Below, piece after piece: positions 36,803 to 47,600 of a stretch of 64,000 nucleotides of DNA. How positions within the stretch are numbered: the stretch's first letter is position 1; each line of letters starts with the position of its first letter. A program made the translations under genes and the position numbers. The DNA comes from Cocos nucifera (Eukaryota > Streptophyta > Magnoliopsida > Arecales > Arecaceae), in contig QRFJ01000370.1 of assembly GCA_006176705.1 (NCBI GenBank), positions 1 to 64,000 of the forward strand. Reading direction: 5' to 3'. The notes beneath the pieces are model-generated. The model worked only from the letters and a program-made list of their open reading frames with translations, ran no database searches and was not told the origin of the DNA.

Positions 36803-38066
36803 TTCCTAACTTTGACTTTGCTCGCATAAGGACGAGGTTCTCCTCCTGTTCCTAATAGGCTGTGGGGGCACATTCGGACCATCGTCCATCTCCTCCTATC
36901 TCGTCTAAGGTGAACGAGGCCTTCGACTTTGCTCGCATTAGGATGAGATCGACCTCCTGTCCCTAACGGGCTGTGGGGGCACATACGGACCATCATCCAC
37001 GCCTCTCCCCCCATCTCGTCCTTTGTGAATGAGGCCTTCGACTTTGCTCGCATTAGGACGAGGTCCTCTTCCGGCTCCTAATGGACTGTGGGGGCACATT
37101 CGGACCGTCGTCCGTCTCCTACCATCTCGTCTAAGGTGAACGAGGCCTTCGACTTTGCTCGCGTTAGGATGAGGTCCTCCTTCTATTCCTAACAGGCTAT
37201 GGGGGCACATACGGACCGTCGTCCGTGCCTCTCCCCCATCTCTCGTCCTTTATGAACGAGGCCTTCGACTTTGCTCATGTTAGGACAAGGTCCTCCTCCT
37301 GCTCCTAACGGGCTGTGGGGGCACATTCGGACCATCGTCCGTCTCTCTCCATCTCGTCTGAGGTGAGCAAGGCCTTCGACTTTGCTCGCGTTAGGATGAG
37401 GTCTTCCTCCTATTCCTAACGGGCTATGGGCGCACATACGGACCGTCGTCTGCACCTCTCCCCCTGTCTCATCCTTTGTGAATGAGGCCTTCGACTTTGC
37501 TCGCGTTAGGATGAGGTCCTCCTCCTGTTCCTAACGGACTATGGGGGGCACATATGGACCATCATCCGTGCCTCTCCTCCCCTCTCATCCTTTGTGTACG
37601 AGGCCTTCGACTTTGCTCGCATTAGGATGAAGTCCTCCTCCTGCTCCTAACAGGCTGTGGGGGCACATTCGGACCATCGTCCGTCTCCCCCCGTCTCGTC
37701 TAAGATGAATGAGGCCTTTGACTTTGCTCGCATTAGGACAAGGTCCTCCTCCTATTCCTAACGGGCTGTGGGGGCACATACGAACCATCGTTCGCGCCTC
37801 TCCCTCCATCTCATCCTTTGTGAATGAGGCCTTCGACTTTGCTCGTGTTAGGACGAGGTCCTCCTTCTGTTCCTAACGGGCTATGGGGGCACATACAGAC
37901 CATCGTCCGTGCTTCTTCCCTCCGTCTCGTCCTTTGTGAACGAGGCCTTCGACTTTGCTCGCGTTAGGATGAGGTCCTCCTCCTATTTCTAACGGGCTGT
38001 GGGGGCACATTCGGACCGTCGTCCGTCTCCCCCCATCTTGTCTAAGGTGAACGAGGCCTTCGACTT
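36803..38066 (-). repeat. G2 main tandem array, 111/115/116-bp units
   Basis: Eleven starts of GAGGCCTTCGACTTTG (one of them degenerate) fall at 36916, 37031, 37142, 37258, 37369, 37484, 37600, 37711, 37826, 37942 and 38053. The spacings are 115, 111, 116, 111, 115, 116, 111, 115, 116 and 111 bp. Two unit types alternate: the 111-bp type has CACATTCGGACC and CTCGTCTAAGG, the longer type CACATACGGACC and CGTCCTTTGTG. Open frames such as 36607-37053, 36938-37210, 37189-37455 and 37585-37809 on the minus strand are by-products of the array. Confidence 0.93.
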
Positions 38067-38500
38067 TGGGAAGATCTTATTTTCCACGATCGATGTTGAC
38101 CCAGGGGAGATCTTGTCTCCCGCAGCCGAGCTTGAAGCGGGCACTCCGGGGAGATCTTATCTCCTGCAGCCGAGCTTTCCTACTTTGGGGGAGATCTTAT
38201 CTCCTGTAGCCGAGCTCGAAGCCGGCACTCTGGGGAGATCTTATCTCCTACAGCCGAGCTTTTCTGCCTCGGGGGAGATCTTATCTCTTGCAACCGAGCT
38301 CGAAGCGGGCACTCCGAGGGAGATCTTATCTCCTGCAGCTGAGCTTGCCATGAGCTTGCCTCGGGGGAGATCTTATCTCCTACAATCGGGGGAGATCTTA
38401 TCTCCTGCAGTCGAGCTTGCCTCAGGGGAGATCTTATCTCCTGCAGCCGAGCTTTCCTACCTTGGGGGAGATCTTGTCTCCTGTCGAGGTTGTTGCTTCT
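38067..38500 (-). repeat. G2 array with GGAGATCTTATCTCC core
   Basis: About nine copies of a unit around GGGGGAGATCTTATCTCCTG, followed by CAGCCGAGCTT. The core is a near-palindrome (GGAGATAAGATCTCC). The same motif forms the tail of G1 at 19130-19284, which ties the two elements to one family. The plus-strand frame 37999-38517 is repeat-driven. Confidence 0.88.
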
Positions 38501-39099
38501 TTCCTGTCATCGCATAGTTTTCGCATCCAAAAATAACATTATTGAAAGGAAAGAATTTTATTGAAAGAAAGTTACTGATAGTGCGTCCCTAAATTCTGTG
38601 TTTCAGGGTCGTGGTAGCATTGTTCCTCAGTATTTTCTCCGACAGTAAGTCCCGAGCTGGACGGCCTCCTCTATCTCATGCCGGCCTTCCCAATTTGGAG
38701 CAAGCTCTTGGCTTTGTTGCTGGGAGACGACGAATCACTGAGGTACCAAGCTCCTCCCAAGTGGCTGAGCTCCTCCTCGGAGTAACGTTTGATGATGCCG
38801 TGAGGCGGCCAACCTTGTCATCTATGGTTACGACAGTGCATTGTTTGGGGGAGACCACAACCCTCAGTGTCGTGGCCTTGGTTGCGATGGTAGGGGCAGT
38901 ACTTGCTTCGATCATGCTTATTTGGGGGAGACCGCAACCCTTCTGGTCTTGGCAGTTAGTTCCTAACTTCGGTGAGAATCTGGGTTTGAGGAGTGTTGAG
39001 AGGGGCATAGTCGCGGAACCTTCCGGGAGGAGGGCTTCTTTGCGTCCCTCTGTCGGGAATTCCTTGGTGGCAAGCTCAAAAAGTTTAGGCCTTGCGCTG
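38501..39099 (-). other. G2 spacer between arrays
   Basis: Positions 38500-38580 match the sequence just after pol in G1 (19000-19070), so this marks where pol would end in a complete relative. The rest (38600-39099) has open frames on both strands (38611-39111 plus, 38676-39128 minus) but no domain I recognise, and the overlap argues against coding. Confidence 0.5.
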
Positions 39100-39880
39100 T
39101 GGAGGTCGTAAGCACTGCCGAACTTCATTCCATCCCTTTGTGAAATCTGTGGGAGAACTTCATGCCTCTTTGTCGGGGCTTCCTTGGAGTCATACTCGAG
39201 AGGGAGTCCTCGCTTGCCCTGGTCCGGTTGTGAGCACGGTCGAACTTCATCTCACCTCCTGTGAAATCTTTATAGGGAGCCTCCTTGGTGACATACTCAA
39301 GCGGAAATTCGGCCTCACTTGCATCGAACTTCATTCTGATGATGAGGTTTGAGGGAGAGTTCGGCCTTGCTTGCGCTGAACTTCGTTCCACTTTTCCACG
39401 AAAGCTTCCATGGGAGGACTTCATGCCCCTTTGTCGGGGCTTCCTCGATGATGAGCTTCGAGGTGGAGTTCGGCCTCACTTACGCCGAACTTCCTTCTTC
39501 TTTTGCCCGAACTTCCTTGATGACGAGCTTGAGGTGGAGCTCGACTTTCCTTGTGCTGCCGAACTTCATTCCGCTTCCCCATGAAAGCTTTCACGGGAGA
39601 TCTTCCTGCTTCTTTTGTTTGGACTTTCTTGAGGACGAGCTCGAGGGGAGCTCGGCTTTCCTCGCACCGGACTTCATTCCGAATCTTCATTCCGCTTTCC
39701 TGCGAGACCCTCCATAGGAGAACTTCCTGCTACTTCGTCGAGGCTTCCTTGGGGATGAGCTTGATGGGAGCTCAGCTTTGCTTTTCCAAACTTCACTCCG
39801 CCTCCGGTGAATTTTTTGTAGGAGATTTTGTTGATGACATACCTCACTTGAGCCGAACTTCATTCCGATGATGAGCTTTT
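39100..39880 (-). repeat. G2 second irregular array, ~110-120-bp units
   Basis: Degenerate copies built from GAACTTCATTCC, TTGTCGGGGCTTCCTTG, GATGAGCTT and GGAGTTCGGC. Spacing is irregular. Overlapping frames in this region on both strands reflect the repeat. Confidence 0.8.
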
Positions 39881-40333
39881 GGGGGGAGTTCGGCTTTTCT
39901 TCCACCGAATTTCATTGCGACCTCCTGGTGAAATCTTCTGCGGGACATCTTCTGCTCTCCATTTCTCCTTCCTAAGGGCGATTGGTATGCCCGAATGCTC
40001 TTCCTCAAGGCCCATTCCTCGCATCCTCGTGGCTGATTTGCTGACAAAGTCTCCGCCAGAGGTTGTTGCACGGCCTGCATCATCTCGATGGGGCCGTGAA
40101 TCCAACCAATAGGTTGATTTGCTCTACATCTACGGTGGCTTCGGATGGAGCCTGGGCTGCAATGGGAGCAAATGGACCTGGCACGCAGGACATCGATCGC
40201 CGAGTCGAAGCTCTCCTGGAGGCATTTTCTCTTTAGAAAAGAGCTCTAGTGAGGAAGAAGAGATCTCCGGAGAGAGAGAAATCATCGTCGAGCACTCCTT
40301 TAAGAATAAAGGAACCTCGGAGGCTTGGGGTGG
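39881..40333 (-). pseudogene. short gag N-terminal remnant of G2
   Basis: Downstream of the primer site on the minus strand, one frame reads IEMMQAVQQPLAETLSANQP (40036-40095). This looks like the N-terminal coiled part of Tat-type gag. It runs on through an Arg-rich stretch and merges into the second array. Only the start of gag is therefore present, with no capsid core. The call is by motif impression. Confidence 0.5.
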
Positions 40334-40350
40334 CCCTTCCTCTAGCGCCA
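40334..40350 (-). other. primer-binding site of G2
   Basis: The minus strand reads TGGCGCTAGAGGAAGGG, three bases inside the 5' LTR. G1 has TGGTGCTAGAGGAAGGG. I do not assign the tRNA. Confidence 0.75.
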
Positions 40351-40353
40351 ATC

Positions 40354-41309
40354 TGTTGACGCAGAAATTGATCGTCGCCGGAGTTCGCTGGAGTGGAGGC
40401 CGATGAGGTCGCCACCAGGGATCTGCAAAATAAAATCCCATCCGAAGTCGGTGGGGGGGTGGCTCCGACAGGATCCTCCGATGATCAAGTTAGCTCTGGC
40501 CAACAGGAATGGAGTGCTCGGAATGAGTTTTGAAGCTTGGAGGAGAAGAGGAGAGCTTAGAGATCAGAGAGATTAGCATATCTGGAGGGTCCTTTTTATA
40601 GCGGAGCTTGATGGTGACAGCTACTGCCACGTGCTGGCGGGCCGCTCGAGGTTCGACGAAGTCAGTCTCATGGAAAGGTGTCGTGTGTGGCGGATTGATG
40701 GTGACAGCCATCACTGCCTGATAGCGGATCGCTATCGCTTGCGGTGGACTGATGGTGATGGCTACAACTATCTTGATACTGAGCCACTCGAGGCCGAATG
40801 AAGGACTGAAGGGCTTCATCGTGTGCCCATTTCGGAGGAGTTCGGACTCCTGAAGAGGAAGCTTGGAAGGAGTTCGCTCCCGTAGGCGTCTGGCTGGAGG
40901 TACGTGGCTAAGGCTCGACCGTTGGGGAGTTCGATAGGGGCTTGATCGACCGAAGGGGGTGTCAGGGAGGAGTCCGGCTCTCAAAGAAGTCCGTCCGAAG
41001 GATGTCTGGGATGAGTCCAGCTCCTGAAGAAGTTCGACCGAAGAGGGAGCTTGGGGGGAGTTCGGCTCTCGTAAGCATCTGGCTGGAGGAGTGCGGCTAA
41101 GGTTTGGCCGTTGGGAGTTCGGAAGGAGCTCGATCGCTAGAATTTCGATCGAGGGATGATCGCTGAGAAGTTCGAAGGAGCACGGGAGCAGTTTGATCGG
41201 CTGTAAGGATTCGGCTAAGATCCGTCTGCTGAAGCTTTTCTGCGACTATTGGTTGCATCAGGCTGAATATCGAACTAGACTTCGATGGGAGCGGGGTTTA
41301 TCCCCAACA
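40354..41309 (-). repeat. 5' LTR of G2
   Basis: 956 bp, TGTTGACGCAG to TCCCCAACA on the plus strand; ~45-bp repeats at about 40845-41200. The open frames at 40490-40984 (minus) and 41193-41384 (plus) are LTR sequence. Confidence 0.95.
40591..40600 (-). promoter_or_regulatory. TATA box of the G2 5' LTR
   Basis: TATAAAAAGG on the minus strand, identical in the 3' LTR (35565-35574). It would drive transcription towards the arrays. Confidence 0.65.
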
Positions 41310-42540
41310 GTATCCTTTGGTCTCTTTTGGGTACTTTATGAATGTGCACTTGTCAAACCTAGATCCAAGTTTATGTGTAACTAACCATTTGATATAAGCC
41401 AGGCACTCCCAAATCCAAAGATGTGAAAGTGTTGGCTTACATCCTGTTCATATCTCATATAGTGTCTTAACTATAGACTTACTTGGAATCCTATTTAATA
41501 GATAACAAGCCAATTCGAGTGCATATCCTTAGAAGGATATCGATAAGCTGGCAAAATCCATCATGGATCGGATCATATCTAATAGAGTCTGATTCTTCCT
41601 TTTAGAGATACCATTATGATGTGGTGCTCCTGAAGGAGTCCATTGAGAGAAAATTTCATTCTCTCCTAAATATGTGAGAAACTCACCAAAAAGGTATTCC
41701 TCTCTTCGATCAGATCAAAGAGTTTTAATACTCTTTCAGTTTATTTTTCTACTTCACTTCAGAATCGTTTGAACATTTCAAATGAATCCAACTCATATTT
41801 CATCAGATAGATATATCCATATCTGGATAGATCATCTATGAAAGTGATGAAGTAGAAATATCCATCTCTGGCACTTATGCTCATTGGTCCACATACATCA
41901 GTATGTACTAGACTTAAGAGCTCAGTGGCTTTCTCATCTTTTTCAATAAAAGGTGACTTGATCATTTTACCAAGAAGATAGGACTCATAGGTTGAAAGTA
42001 ATTCACAATCATTGAATTCGAGGATTCTCTCTTGAGTCAACCTATTTATCCTATTCTTGTTTATATGATCTAGCCTACAATACCATAAGTAGATATCTGA
42101 TACACTATCTAATCTAGGATGCTTGCCAGTTGAATAGACTATCTTAACAGGTTGTGATAGCGTATACACACAATTATTCAAATGTCCATAGAAAATAGTA
42201 ACACTTTCATAATGATATTACAAACTTATTTTTTTATTGAAATTTCATAATCATTTTTAGCCAGAAGGTCTACAGAAATGATATTTAAAAAGAAACTGGG
42301 ATAGAAATGATAATCACTAAGAACAATGGTCTGAAACTCAAATACAAGTTTTAGGATTTCTAAAGCTAGAACTAAAACCGATCTTCCTTCTCCAACGTTC
42401 AGGAATTTTTTGCCTTGCTCGAATCTCCTACTGACCTGCAATCCCTATAATGAATTGCAAATATGATAAGAGCTACTGGTATCCAATATCTAGTCAGTAA
42501 TATCATAAATAGAAAATTTACAAGGAGTTATCATATAATA
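41310..42540 (-). pseudogene. protease and integrase of copia A
   Basis: Read on the minus strand. A degenerate protease has ILDTSSSYHIC near 42470-42500 (normally DTG) after a TAG. An open piece at 42226-42441 continues it. The integrase N-terminal domain (YCRLDHINKNRIN; CESYLLGK) and first catalytic Asp (VHTDVCGP) are in an open frame at 41759-42181. The core from 41320 to 41758 is out of frame. G2 interrupts at the integrase C-terminal KETKGYYFY motif; removing G2 and one GTATC leaves this motif in frame. Inactive. Confidence 0.88.
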
Positions 42541-42793
42541 TCTTGCCTAGCAATAGCTTGCTTCTTTCTCTACCTGTTCGAATTCAAGGAGGCAATATAC
42601 TGAGGATAGTTCCTCTTTTAGTGCCCCTGCTTCTTGCAAAAAAAGCATTCAACTTGACTCTTATTAGGTTTGATCTTCCTGGTCTGGCCCTGCATAGATG
42701 TCCCAGTTTGAACTTGCACCTTCTTTGCTTTCTTCTTCTTCTTCTTCTTTTTCTTTTTCCTAAAGGATGGTGAATCAGAAGATGAACCTCCTA
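42541..42793 (-). pseudogene. gag C-terminal part of copia A
   Basis: Minus strand: a Ser/Asp stretch, a run of ten lysines coded by a (CTT)n-like tract (42730-42760), and a zinc knuckle beginning CFFCKKQGH, in which the next codon is a stop and the last Cys is Tyr. The N-terminal part lies beyond copia B at 52969-53582. Confidence 0.85.
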
Positions 42794-42798
42794 CTAAG
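42794..42798. repeat. TSD of copia B, left copy (CTAAG)
   Basis: CTAAG is repeated exactly at 52964-52968. Confidence 0.95.
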
Positions 42799-45077
42799 TG
42801 AAGGGAAATCCTAATTTCTCGGTCCAGGTTCATTCAGATCTGATCAGATCAAGAGATATATTTCAAAAATTTTTCTCTTAATCCCAATCAGATCTAAATA
42901 TGTTTCAGATCTAATTCTTATTATTTTAATAAAATAAAATTAAAAGATAAATTAAATTAAGTTTAATTTACCTGATCTGGGTAATCCTATTACTTATTGA
43001 TGATCCCGTTTGCAGCGGAAGGTTCTGGATCTTAGCCACGCAAGCGCCTAGCCTCTACCGGTATCCACTCGGGTTGGATCTGGAGATCCTCTTCTTCTCT
43101 ATCATACCTCCATAAATCAGATCTGGATCTGATCTGGAGGATCTTCAAAACTCTTTTGAAGATGAGCAGTCATCCTTTGCAGCAGCGCAGCCTTCTTATT
43201 TTTGATCGCCTTTCTTTGATCTGAATCGCACCAACCAAGGTCCAAAACTCCTTTTGGACGTGGAGAGCAAGGGGAGAAGAGACTATGGCATGGAGAAGGA
43301 GGGGAGAGGCAGCCTTGGGGCATGGGGAAACTATGATCTCATCATATCTCTAATCTGAGTTGGGTACAGGGTCTTATTTATAGACTAGCTGTGATCCAAC
43401 TCCTCTTCTTCCCAACCAATCACAACCCTTTGTGAAATCAGATCTAAATCTGATTGGTGGGAATAGAGTCCCCTGGATTCCTCCTTAGAGGGTGCCTAAG
43501 ACCAGTCAAAGTTGGTTCTTAGAAGAACTCTAATTGGAATCCAAAAAGGAGATGGAGTCCTTGTCCAACAAGGACTCCTAGGCGCCTCCAACTTGGGCAC
43601 ATGCCTAGGGTGGCGTGCGCCCTTCTCCTTGCCAGGTTCTGGTAGGGGGACAGGCCCCCACCAGCTCTCCAATAGGTGCATGACATGTGGTCAAAAGTCA
43701 AAGTGTCAATGGTCAACATTTGACCAGTCAAAGGTAGACTTTTGACCAAAGTCAAAGAACAAGAAATGATAGGTGACCAAAAATGGCAGGTAGTGTCTTA
43801 CAAATAAGACAACCTTTTCTGACTTGGACAACCTCCTGTCAGACCATATGAAGGCCTCTGTTTGAGCACAAACTCCTTTGGCTCAGATAGGACAACTTAT
43901 TTATGATAGCAAAAGAAGAACGTTAGGTTCAATCGAGTGCTAGCACGATTTCCTTGAACCTAATTGAATCTCATTCAGATCAATTGAACTAGATCAGTTC
44001 AATTGATGATCACCAGATTCAAACCCTTGTTTGTGTGACCCAGTTAGGTTCAGTTCTGTATGGTAATGGGATATGTCATGATCTCTATCATCGACATCAT
44101 CGAAACTCCTTTCGATGGATCAGAACTCTTCTGATTCGAACAGCTAGAATGATCGATCATCTAAATCATTCTAATTGCTCCCAAAATCCACCAGTGACAC
44201 CTAGCAGTATATGGTGGCAACCCATCAGAGCTGAATGCGAACCTCTTGGTGCAGCTACCTGTGTGATTCAGTTCTTCTATCTTGAGCCCCGATCAGATTA
44301 GGGTTAAGGTGAACTCGTCAAACCCTAGTCTCTGTCATATGATGTAATCATTCGATTCGAGTCCAATGTGAAAATCTAAATAGAAACTCTTTCTATTATT
44401 TCACTCTACCATGGCCATGGATTTCTGGACTTGATTCTCATGATCATCATAGGGCTACTCCTCTACCACCGAGGTAGATAGATTCCATCTTGATGCAATC
44501 CAGTTCCTACAATGAACATGTCATAGCCAACATACACCTCAGGGTTCCATATGGCTAGGAGACCGAGTAATGGTGTAGTCAAACTATAACACCCTCAAGG
44601 TGAACTGCCGATGCATCTCAGGTCAAAGAACCAGACACACTACTGCAGCATCGAGTCAGTCATTGACGAGAAGGTAGACTCCCTAATGACTACTCGAGGT
44701 GGTCACGCTCAGTGCCCTCATTCTCTAACGAGTACCTGTACTCTCGCTCCGGTGTCTCCACACCGTAGACTCAAGACTCATCTACTAAAGAGAAGCGATT
44801 GTACACCAACCTTCCGGATCAATCACCATCCTCGTGATGATCCTATGGTCAGGAGCAATTTATGAGTTAATAATGATTATTCATGTCTTAAATTTTCAAC
44901 TCTTGAAAATATGAATTATCATTACCATTAACTCAAAGGATGTATCACAGACACTAAATACACATATGTGATAGAAAATAACCCATTTATTGATTTTAGT
45001 CAAAATTACAATTTTGCCCCTAGAAGTGTATTACAAGTGTCAGCCAATTCTGGCTTCTAGGGCACATATATCTAACA
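42799..45077 (-). repeat. 3' LTR of copia B copy 2
   Basis: 2279 bp, TGAAGGGAAATCC to ATATCTAACA. The TATA equivalent is at 43373-43382 on the minus strand. Open frames at 43117-43755, 44035-44301 and 44611-44865 are LTR sequence. Confidence 0.96.
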
Positions 45078-45092
45078 ATCTCCCACTTATCC
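45078..45092 (-). other. polypurine tract of copia B copy 2
   Basis: The minus strand reads GGATAAGTGGGAGAT, ending exactly at the 3' LTR. Confidence 0.88.
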
Positions 45093-46644
45093 TAAAGCCA
45101 ATTGGCTACAAGTCTAAGTCCCATCTTCTCAAGGTGGGCTTCGATCTTCTGCTGGCCCAACGGCTTTGTAAGTGGGTCTGCCACATTATCTGCGGAGTTG
45201 ACTCTCTTGACCTCGACGTAACCCTTTTTGAGGTAATCATGGATGGGGTGGTATCACCGTTTGCTTGAAACTCTTCCAGCACAAACAGTCTGCCAGATGT
45301 CGACTTTCGATCATCTATATCAGACATGAAATCTGAGTCTGTGTATCCCTGGACTTGGAGTTCTCCGTTACCAAAGACCAGCATCATATCCTTAGTTCTT
45401 CTCAAGTACTTAAGGATACATTTCACAGAAGTCCAGTGTTCTTCACCTGGATTTGACTGATATCTGCTTGTGACACTCACAGCATGGGCTATATCAGGTC
45501 GTGTACATAGCATGGCATACATGAGGCTCCCTATTGCAGAAGCATAAGGGATCTTGCTCATGCGTTCTATTTCCTCAGGTGTGCTGGGGCACATCTTCTT
45601 GGAAAGATGAATACCATGTCTGAAGGGTATTAATCCCCTCTTAGAGTTTTCCATACTAAACCTCTTTAGTACTTTCTCTATGTACATCTTCTGTGAAAGT
45701 CCTAGCATCCTATTCGGTCTATCCCTATAGACCTTAATTCCTAGAATAAAGGATGCTTCACCTAGGTCTTTCATGGAGAATTCCTTGGACAACCACATCT
45801 TGACTGATGTCAACATGGGAATATCATTCCCAATAAGGAGGATGTCATCCACGTACAATACGAGGAAGACAACAGCGCTCCCACTGACCCTTTTGAAAAC
45901 ACATGGTTCCTCTTCATTTTTGATGAAACCAAACTTTTTGATCACATCATTGAAACGAGTGTTCCAGCTCCGAGATGCTTGCTTAAGTCCATATATGGAC
46001 CTTTGCAGCTTGCAAACCTTGTGATCAGTATCACTGGATGTGAAACCTAGCGGCTGTTCCATATAGATATCTTCCTCAAGATATCCATTTAAGAATGCCA
46101 TTTTCACGTCCATTTGCCATATTTCGTAATCGAAATAGGCTGCAACAGCAAGCAATGTGCGGATGGATTTTAGCATAGCTACTGGGGAAAAGGTATCCTG
46201 ATAGTCTATGCCTTCGCATTGACTATAACCTTTTGCCACCAATCTAGCCTTGAATGTCTCCACATTCCCATCTGCACCAATCTTTCTCTTGAAGATCCAT
46301 TTACACCCAATAGGTACTATACCTTCTGGTGGATCTACCAAGGTCCAGACTTGGTTTGAGTGCATCGAGTCAATTTCTGACTGCATTGCCTCTAGCCATT
46401 TCTCGGAGTCGATATCTGATATCGCCTCGTTGTAGGTTTTGGGATCATCACCATGAGCACCATTACCTACGAGGAACATTTCCTCTACATCCTCTGAAAT
46501 AATACCTAAGTATCTTTCAGGGGGATGGGAAACTCTTTCCGATCTACGAGGTGGAGGAGGTAGTGTTCTTATTGGCTCAACCTGATTTGGTTCCACTTGG
46601 TCCTTAGCTCGTTCTGCTTGTGAGACTTTCTCATCAAGCTTGAT
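45090..46644 (-). pseudogene. reverse transcriptase and broken RNase H of copia B copy 2
   Basis: An open frame of 496 codons (46596-45106, minus) holds the complete reverse transcriptase: KWIFKRKIGADGN, MDVKMAFLNGYLEEDIYM, the catalytic box LYVDDILLIGND (YVDD at 45844-45855) and MKDLGEASFILGIKVYRD. RNase H starts with GYTDSDFMSD, including its first Asp, and STSGRLFVL, then is interrupted near 45280. The remaining catalytic Glu and Asp segments, about 70 codons by comparison with the family, are missing. Its C-terminal ADPLTKPL segment is present in a different frame down to the polypurine tract. Reverse transcriptase could read through, but the enzyme pair would lack RNase H activity. Confidence 0.93.
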
Positions 46645-47600
46645 CTATTTTCCAATGCCGCTATCTTGAATAAACTATTTTTCAAGAAAGATGGCATGTC
46701 GACTCACAATCACATTGTGGTCTTCTGGAATGTAGAAATAGTATCCTAATGACTCTTTAGGATATCCTATGAATCGAGCTCTGAAGGACCTAAACTCTAA
46801 CTTGTCCGCTTGTTGTCTTTTGACATGAGCCGGACAACCCCAAATTCTGAGATGACTCAGACTTGGTTTCTTACCGTGCCATATCTCATACGGTGTGGTA
46901 GGAACGGTTTTAGAGGGAACCCTATTCAGTAGATAGATTGAAGTTAACAATGAGTGTCCCCAAAGAAAATCAGGGAGGTCTGTGAAGCTCATCATGGATC
47001 GAACCATATCTAATAGAGTCCGATTTCTCCATTCTGAAACCCCGTTGAGTTGAGGTGTTCCTGGTGGAGTCCATTGAGAGACTATGCCATTATCCTTGAG
47101 ATAGTCTAGGAATTCCCTGCTAAGGTATTCACCTCCTCGATCTGATCGAAGAACCTTAATGGGTTTTCCTGTTTGTTTTTCTACTTCATGTCTGAATTCT
47201 TTGAACTTTTCAAAGGCTTCAGACTTGTGTCTCATAAGATACACATACCCATACCTAGACAGATCATCGGTAAAGGTAATGAAGTAGACAAAATTGCCTC
47301 TAGCCGGCACATCAAATGGGCCGCACACATCAGTATGTACTAGGGCAAGGAGATCTGTGGCCCTCTCCCCATGTCCAACAAAAGGGAGTTTAGTCATTTT
47401 GCCTTGAAGACAGGATTCACAAGTTGGATATGACTCGGAAGTCAATGGACTCAATAGCCCATTTTTCTCCAATTTGTTGATCCTATCTTCTGCTATATGA
47501 CCTAATCTCAGGTGCCATAGATATCTATCATTTGGACTATCCCTAGGTCGTTTGGCATTCACGTTTTGCTCGATAGTTAGAAATAGGTACATCAATATGT
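46645..47600 (-). pseudogene. integrase of copia B copy 2
   Basis: Open on the minus strand down to a TAG at 46675-46677; a second in-frame TAG is at 46645-46647 before the reverse transcriptase frame continues. Zinc domain: HLRLGHI and CESCLQGK. Catalytic residues are all visible: Asp in VHTDVCGPFD, Asp in TPPGTPQLNG-region context (RSDRGGEY precedes it), and Glu in NGVSEWRNRT. The C-terminal GYPKESLGYYFY motif marks the homologous point where G2 entered copia A. Integrase is nearly intact; the two stops separate it from reverse transcriptase. Confidence 0.92.

Larger units (their letters stand above)
35328..41309 (-). mobile_element. G2: non-autonomous Tat-related gypsy element with internal tandem arrays
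   Basis: 5982 bp, minus orientation: 5' LTR 40354-41309, primer site 40334-40350, a short gag-like stretch, then several tandem-repeat arrays, polypurine-like sequence and 3' LTR 35328-36300. LTRs, primer site and tail repeats match G1, which has gag and integrase; G2 has no protease, reverse transcriptase, RNase H or integrase. It is visibly GC-richer than its surroundings. It resembles the large non-autonomous elements called LARDs, presumably moved by proteins of a relative. The many open frames inside follow the repeats and are not supported genes. Confidence 0.95.

Noticed and set aside
36607..37809. Series of long minus-strand open frames in the G2 array
   Set aside because: They repeat with the 111-116-bp unit, have no domain, and are explained by periodic sequence.
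36803..38500. CRISPR-like array of repeats
   Set aside because: Units are contiguous tandem repeats without unique spacers, in plant retrotransposon DNA.
38611..39128. Overlapping 166- and 150-codon frames on opposite strands
   Set aside because: GC-rich, repeat-adjacent, no recognisable domain or start context; mutual overlap makes coding unlikely.
42720..42760. Lysine-run coding (CTT)n tract as a separate microsatellite locus
   Set aside because: It is the lysine-rich part of copia A gag just before the zinc knuckle.
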